A stretch of 9,832 nt of DNA, taken from NCBI GenBank assembly GCA_023426005.1, contig JAFABO010000002.1, positions 1-9,832 on the forward strand. Reading direction: 5' to 3'. Shown piece after piece: positions 6,624 to 9,832 of the stretch. Position 1 is the first letter of the stretch. Each line of letters starts with the position of its first letter. The translations under genes and the position numbers were made by a program. The notes under the pieces were generated by a model. That model was not told where the DNA came from, ran no database searches, and was given only the letters and a program-made list of their open reading frames with translations. This stretch comes from Bacillota bacterium (GTDB lineage Bacteria; Bacillota; Clostridia; Acetivibrionales; DSM-1351).

Positions 6624-8057
6624 ATGCTGAAACAACAGGTTTTAGATACAATTGAAAAGAATGAACTTATTAAATATGGAGATGGTATTGTGGTGGGCAT
6701 ATCCGGCGGGTATGACTCTGTATGCCTTCTCCATATTCTCTATTCCATTGCGGAGGACTTCTCTCTTAAACTATATCCTGTCCATATTAATCACATGCTG
6801 CGGGGCCGGGAGGCCATGCGTGACGAGGACTTTGTCCTGGCTTTCTGTACCGGATTGGGCCTTGATGCGGCAGCAGTCAGAATTGACATTGCCCAAAAAG
6901 CCCGGGATGAGAAAATATCCCTTGAGGAGGCAGGCAGAAATGCCAGGTATGAAACCTTTAAACGGATAGCCGGCGAAAAGTCGGCGGATAAGATAGCCGT
7001 AGCCCATTCCAGAAATGATCAGGCTGAAACTTTGCTCATGAGAATATTCCGGGGAACAGGTCCCGAAGGTCTTAAAGGGATTGAGTACAAAAGGGATAAC
7101 ATAATCAGGCCGCTGCTGGACGCCGGCAGGGTACAGATCGAAGAATATGTCGAGGGTAACGGCCTTAAAGCAATTACCGACAGCTCAAATCTCCACACCG
7201 ATTATTTCAGAAACCGCATACGGTTAAATGTCTTACCTGAGATAAATAAGGCAGTGGGAGCCGACATTACCGAGAATTTATTGCGTTTATCAAAAATTAT
7301 AGTGGCAGACGAGGATTTTTTACGATATAATTCTGAATTATACTATAAAAAAGCAGTGCTGGCCAAAAGGGAGTCTTTCATAGAACTGGATTTGAAAGAA
7401 ATGGCTCAATTACACCGGGCTGTGAGCAGCCGGGTGTTGAGACAGGCATTTATTGATGTCAGCGGTGTTGCAACAGGGCTTGAGTATGTACATGTGGAAA
7501 AGCTGCTGCAGCTTGTCTCAAACGGATGTACGGGTGCAGGATTGGACTTGCCGCTGGGCTACAGGGCTGTGAGATCCTATAACTCCATTACTATACAAAA
7601 GCAAGGGGAGGAAAAGGCCGAAAAGTTCGAGTACTGCTTAAAACTGCCCGGCCATACTGAAATTAATATTATAAATAGTATGATTAAAAGTGAAGTACTG
7701 GATTTCGATAGCATTGAGCAGTGCAAAGCTTTTATCGGCCGGCAAAAGGGAATTTATAAAGAATTTTTCGACTTTGAAAAGATTAAAAATAAACTTGACA
7801 TAAACAAGGATTTTCAACTGGTGGTAAGAAACAGACGTGATGGTGATATTTTCAAGCCGCTTAAGTCGAATGGTACAAAAAAACTGAAAGAATACTTTAT
7901 TGATATAAAAATTCCTAAAAGCCGGCGTGACAGTTTTCCATTAATTGCAATAAATAAGGAGATTATTTGGATTATAGGAAATAAAACAAGTGATAATTAT
8001 AAAGTAACTGATAATACTAAATCTGTATTGATGATTACTTATAAACAACTGGATTGA
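6624..8057 (+). CDS. tilS: tRNA(Ile)-lysidine synthetase TilS
   Basis: It uses ATP and lysine to convert C34 of the CAU-anticodon tRNA-Ile to lysidine, switching decoding from AUG to AUA; the enzyme is essential. From ATG 6624 it is 477 residues, normal for the long Gram-positive form. The N-terminal PP-loop ATPase shows SGGYDS at 27-32, HINHMLRG at 54-61, AHSRNDQAET at 127-136, and TDSSN through YFRNRIR at 185-200. The C-terminal tRNA-binding domain shows VRNRRDGDIFKPL at about 401-413 and KKLKEYF, then IPKSRRDSFPLI. The PP-loop has Tyr where Pro is usual, and the AHHxDDQ-like motif reads AHSRNDQ, but the key residues D31, S32, D132, Q133 and E135 remain. It begins 58 bp after dnaB and is probably the last gene of that transcript. 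Confidence 0.95.
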   Translation: MLKQQVLDTIEKNELIKYGDGIVVGISGGYDSVCLLHILYSIAEDFSLKLYPVHINHMLRGREAMRDEDFVLAFCTGLGLDAAAVRIDIAQKARDEKISLEEAGRNARYETFKRIAGEKSADKIAVAHSRNDQAETLLMRIFRGTGPEGLKGIEYKRDNIIRPLLDAGRVQIEEYVEGNGLKAITDSSNLHTDYFRNRIRLNVLPEINKAVGADITENLLRLSKIIVADEDFLRYNSELYYKKAVLAKRESFIELDLKEMAQLHRAVSSRVLRQAFIDVSGVATGLEYVHVEKLLQLVSNGCTGAGLDLPLGYRAVRSYNSITIQKQGEEKAEKFEYCLKLPGHTEINIINSMIKSEVLDFDSIEQCKAFIGRQKGIYKEFFDFEKIKNKLDINKDFQLVVRNRRDGDIFKPLKSNGTKKLKEYFIDIKIPKSRRDSFPLIAINKEIIWIIGNKTSDNYKVTDNTKSVLMITYKQLD

Positions 8058-8107
8058 TCAGGCTTTTATGGGAAAAGTCGACGGCGGAAATGAATAGCAG
8101 ACTAGAT

Positions 8108-8157
8108 TAAAACTTAAATTATAGAATAGATTATTATAATATGATGCTAAAACTTAA
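8108..8157 (+). promoter_or_regulatory. hpt promoter flanked by a 10-bp direct repeat
   Basis: A perfect TATAAT lies at 8135-8140. The -35 is weak; the best is CTTAAA at 8113-8118 with a 16-bp spacer. TAAAACTTAA occurs exactly at 8108-8117 and 8148-8157, a 40-bp interval. The first copy covers the -35 position and the second begins at the predicted transcription start. That placement suits a pair of operator sites, though AT-rich DNA makes short repeats less surprising. Confidence 0.5.
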
Positions 8158-8175
8158 CAAGGGGGATAAGTGGTA

Positions 8176-8715
8176 ATGGATGTAATTGAGCGAGTTTTAA
8201 TTTCAAAGGAGGAGCTCGATAGACAGGTAGAACAGTTGGGCAGCCGTATTTCAAAAGATTATGAAGGAAAAGAACTGGTCATAATCGGAGTATTAAAGGG
8301 TGGTTTTATATTCCTTGCGGATCTTGCAAGAAAAATAACCATACCTGTAGATCTGGATTTCATATCTGTTTCCAGCTATGGAGATTCGTCAAAGTCGTCA
8401 GGAGTTGTAAAAATAATCAAGGATGTTGATATAAATATATCGGGAAAACATGTGCTGATAGTAGAGGATATTATAGATACAGGACTCACCTTGAATCATC
8501 TTGTGGAATTGCTTAAAACAAGAGGGCCTCTCAGTGTTAAAATCTGTGCGGCACTGGATAAGCCGTCCAGAAGGAAGGCCGAAGTGCATGTTGAATATAA
8601 GGGGATTGAAATACCCGATGAATTTGTTATAGGCTACGGTCTGGATTACGTCGGAAAATACAGAAATCTTCCGGAAGTATGTATCCTTAAAAAGGATGTA
8701 TACACAAAAAAATAA
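8176..8715 (+). CDS. hpt: Hypoxanthine(-guanine) phosphoribosyltransferase
   Basis: This purine-salvage enzyme makes IMP and GMP from hypoxanthine or guanine and PRPP. From ATG 8176 it has 179 residues, the typical bacterial length. Motifs in order are: LKGG at 40-43 (pyrophosphate loop), SSYGDSS at 66-72 (flexible active-site loop), the PRPP-binding motif VEDIIDTG at 96-103, DKPSRRK at 128-134 (purine-binding lysine region), and FVIGYGLDYVGKYRNLPEV at 150-168. A GTG at 8170 is also in frame and would add two residues. AAGGGGG (8159-8165) sits 4 nt before the GTG and 10 nt before the ATG, so the start is not settled. It lies between tilS and ftsH as in many Firmicutes, and in Bacillus HprT is reported to work with TilS to activate ftsH. 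Confidence 0.95.
   Translation: MDVIERVLISKEELDRQVEQLGSRISKDYEGKELVIIGVLKGGFIFLADLARKITIPVDLDFISVSSYGDSSKSSGVVKIIKDVDINISGKHVLIVEDIIDTGLTLNHLVELLKTRGPLSVKICAALDKPSRRKAEVHVEYKGIEIPDEFVIGYGLDYVGKYRNLPEVCILKKDVYTKK
8677..8703 (+). other. 12-bp hairpin at the 3' end of hpt
   Basis: GTATGTATCCTT (8677-8688) pairs with AAGGATGTATAC (8692-8703) over an AAA loop, 12 continuous pairs in RNA including two G-U wobbles. It overlaps the last codons of hpt and ends 9 nt before the stop codon (8713-8715). An A-rich, not T-rich, stretch follows, so it is not a normal intrinsic terminator in the plus direction. Confidence 0.6.
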
Positions 8716-8721
8716 AAAATA

Positions 8722-8773
8722 TTGACAGGCAATTGACTTTGTTGTGTTTTATATGTGTATATGCTAATATAAT
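8722..8773 (+). promoter_or_regulatory. ftsH: Candidate ftsH promoter region
   Basis: Several sigma-A-like hexamers overlap here: TTGACA (8722-8727), TTGACT (8733-8738), TGTATA (8756-8761, 17 bp from the second) and a perfect TATAAT (8768-8773). TTGACT-17-TGTATA is the best-spaced pair. TATAAT has no good -35 at normal distance. A promoter here is likely, but the exact boxes are not resolved. Transcription from here would leave a leader of roughly 150-165 nt. Confidence 0.5.
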
Positions 8774-8885
8774 ATATACTGTACAAAACAGGAAAAAAGC
8801 TATATACACTGATTATGATGTTTGAATGAAGTAGCAGATTGGTATTAAATTATATATGACAAACGTAGGTGGGGTTGGTTGAATC

Positions 8886-8924
8886 GGCCTATGGACTAGG
8901 TTTGATACCTTGGTTAGCATAAGG
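8886..8924 (+). promoter_or_regulatory. Possible weak structures in the ftsH leader
   Basis: A 6-bp stem with two G-U pairs can form between 8886-8891 and 8897-8902. AGGT (8898-8901) can pair with ACCT (8907-8910). Alternatively CCTT (8908-8911) can pair with AAGG (8921-8924), which is the start of the ftsH ribosome site. The last two options exclude each other. All stems are short, and nothing matches a riboswitch class I recognise. Confidence 0.2.
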
Positions 8925-8930
8925 AGGGAG
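8921..8930 (+). promoter_or_regulatory. ftsH: Strong ribosome binding site setting a TTG start for ftsH
   Basis: AAGGAGGGAG is close to a perfect Shine-Dalgarno sequence. Its GGAGGG core (8923-8928) is 6 nt before TTG 8935. No in-frame ATG lies before the first membrane segment, so the TTG is the natural start. Confidence 0.85.
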
Positions 8931-8934
8931 ATAT

Positions 8935-9832
8935 TTGAAATATTTTAAGGGTATCAGTTTTTATATTATTATTTTTATAATAATTTTAGTAATAATTACA
9001 TTCTATACTGCGTCTGATAATCCTCCAAAAATGGATTATTCTATGTTATTGACCCAGATGGATGCAGGAAATGTAAAAAGTATTGGGCTACAAACTGACA
9101 CAGCTACGGTAGAACTTAGAAAACCTTTGGATGAAAAAACCAAGGTGACCAAATACGTGGTAACCGTTCCGCCTGATGTTACTTCGGCATCTGAGAGGTT
9201 CACAGATGCATATATTGACAAGAAAATAGAAAAATATAATGTTACAACCCCGCCGCAGCCGCCGTGGTGGGTATCCATTCTTCCGACTATCGGATTTATC
9301 GTTATAGTTATTTTGATCTGGTTCTTCTTTATCCAGCAGTCCCAGGGCGGCGGAGGCGGAAACAGGGTGATGTCCTTCGGTAAAAGCCGTGCAAAAATGA
9401 CTGTTGATGATAAAAAGAAGATTACTTTTGATAATGTGGCAGGAGCCGATGAAGAAAAGGAAGAACTGGCTGAAATAGTTGAGTTCCTTAAAGCTCCGAA
9501 AAAATTTGTTGAGTTGGGTGCCAGAATACCAAAGGGTGTACTTTTGGTGGGACCTCCCGGTACAGGTAAAACCTTGCTTGCAAAGGCTGTATCCGGCGAA
9601 GCGGGAGTGCCCTTCTTCAGCATAAGCGGTTCCGACTTTGTTGAGATGTTTGTCGGTGTGGGTGCTTCCCGTGTCCGTGATCTTTTTGAGCAGGCAAAGA
9701 AAAATGCACCCTGCATAGTGTTCATTGATGAAATTGACGCTGTGGGCCGACACAGAGGAGCCGGTCTGGGCGGCGGACATGATGAAAGAGAACAGACTCT
9801 TAACCAGCTGCTTGTTGAAATGGATGGTTTCG
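8935..9832 (+). CDS. ftsH: ATP-dependent zinc metalloprotease FtsH (5' part, cut by window edge)
   Basis: This is the membrane-anchored AAA+ protease that degrades misfolded membrane proteins and selected regulators. 299 codons are present before the window ends. From the TTG start, a first membrane helix lies at about 7-24 (GISFYIIIFIIILVIITFY). An extracytoplasmic FtsH_ext-type domain follows at about 30-110, then a second helix at about 113-133 (VSILPTIGFIVIVILIWFFF). A Gly-rich linker with VMSFGKSRAK (145-154) leads into the AAA+ module. Walker A GPPGTGKT is at 206-213, the pore-loop region SGSDFVEMFVGVGASRVRDLF follows, and Walker B IVFIDEID is at 261-268. The second region of homology and the HEXXH zinc site would lie beyond the window and cannot be checked. 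The start has an excellent ribosome site. ftsH downstream of tilS and hpt is the common Firmicutes order. Confidence 0.96.
   Translation, partial: MKYFKGISFYIIIFIIILVIITFYTASDNPPKMDYSMLLTQMDAGNVKSIGLQTDTATVELRKPLDEKTKVTKYVVTVPPDVTSASERFTDAYIDKKIEKYNVTTPPQPPWWVSILPTIGFIVIVILIWFFFIQQSQGGGGGNRVMSFGKSRAKMTVDDKKKITFDNVAGADEEKEELAEIVEFLKAPKKFVELGARIPKGVLLVGPPGTGKTLLAKAVSGEAGVPFFSISGSDFVEMFVGVGASRVRDLFEQAKKNAPCIVFIDEIDAVGRHRGAGLGGGHDEREQTLNQLLVEMDGF

Noticed and set aside
8815..8829. Tiny ORF (Met-Met-Phe-Glu) in the ftsH leader as a leader peptide
   Set aside because: It has four codons and no ribosome site at a useful distance.
9036..9780. Two minus-strand open frames of about 230 codons opposite ftsH
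   Set aside because: They are shadows of the strongly coding ftsH plus strand, with Ser/Pro/Phe-rich or low-complexity content and no recognisable domain.

Overview
The window looks like a low-to-mid GC Firmicutes chromosome, most likely of class Clostridia. The evidence is strong AGGAGG-type ribosome binding sites, one TTG start, AT-rich intergenic DNA with TATAAT-like boxes, and the gene neighbours gdpP-rplI-dnaB and tilS-hpt-ftsH. Protein style resembles the cellulolytic clostridia (Ruminiclostridium/Acetivibrio), but that finer placement is an impression from reading, not a result.

Layout. Positions 1-355 hold no supportable gene. They are dominated by a palindromic element (65-297) whose two 86-nt arms are imperfect inverted repeats and whose apex carries two further hairpins. 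Next, on the minus strand, is a DUF2461-family protein (356-1030). A divergent promoter region separates it from the plus-strand genes: pheA (monofunctional prephenate dehydratase, 1296-2138), a small MazG-like protein (2258-2602), gdpP (c-di-AMP phosphodiesterase, 2633-4636), rplI (ribosomal protein L9, 4750-5196), dnaB (replicative helicase, 5225-6565), tilS (tRNA-Ile lysidine synthetase, 6624-8057), hpt (hypoxanthine phosphoribosyltransferase, 8176-8715) and the first 299 codons of ftsH (8935 to the window edge).

How the genes relate. PheA makes phenylpyruvate for phenylalanine synthesis and appears to be its own transcription unit. The MazG-like gene through tilS looks like one long unit, read from an extended -10 promoter at about 2221-2229. 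It joins nucleotide and second-messenger housekeeping (MazG-like, GdpP), translation (L9), replication (DnaB) and tRNA decoding (TilS). hpt has its own -10 box flanked by a 10-bp direct repeat at a 40-bp interval. ftsH follows after a 219-bp gap with its own promoter-like sequences. In Bacillus subtilis TilS and HprT are reported to act together as activators of ftsH, so the tilS-hpt-ftsH order may be functional here too.

The protein-coding content is ordinary core genome. The items worth a second look are non-coding: the palindromic element at 65-297, the paired hairpins in front of rplI, the repeat-flanked hpt promoter, a 12-bp hairpin at the end of hpt, and the leader of ftsH.
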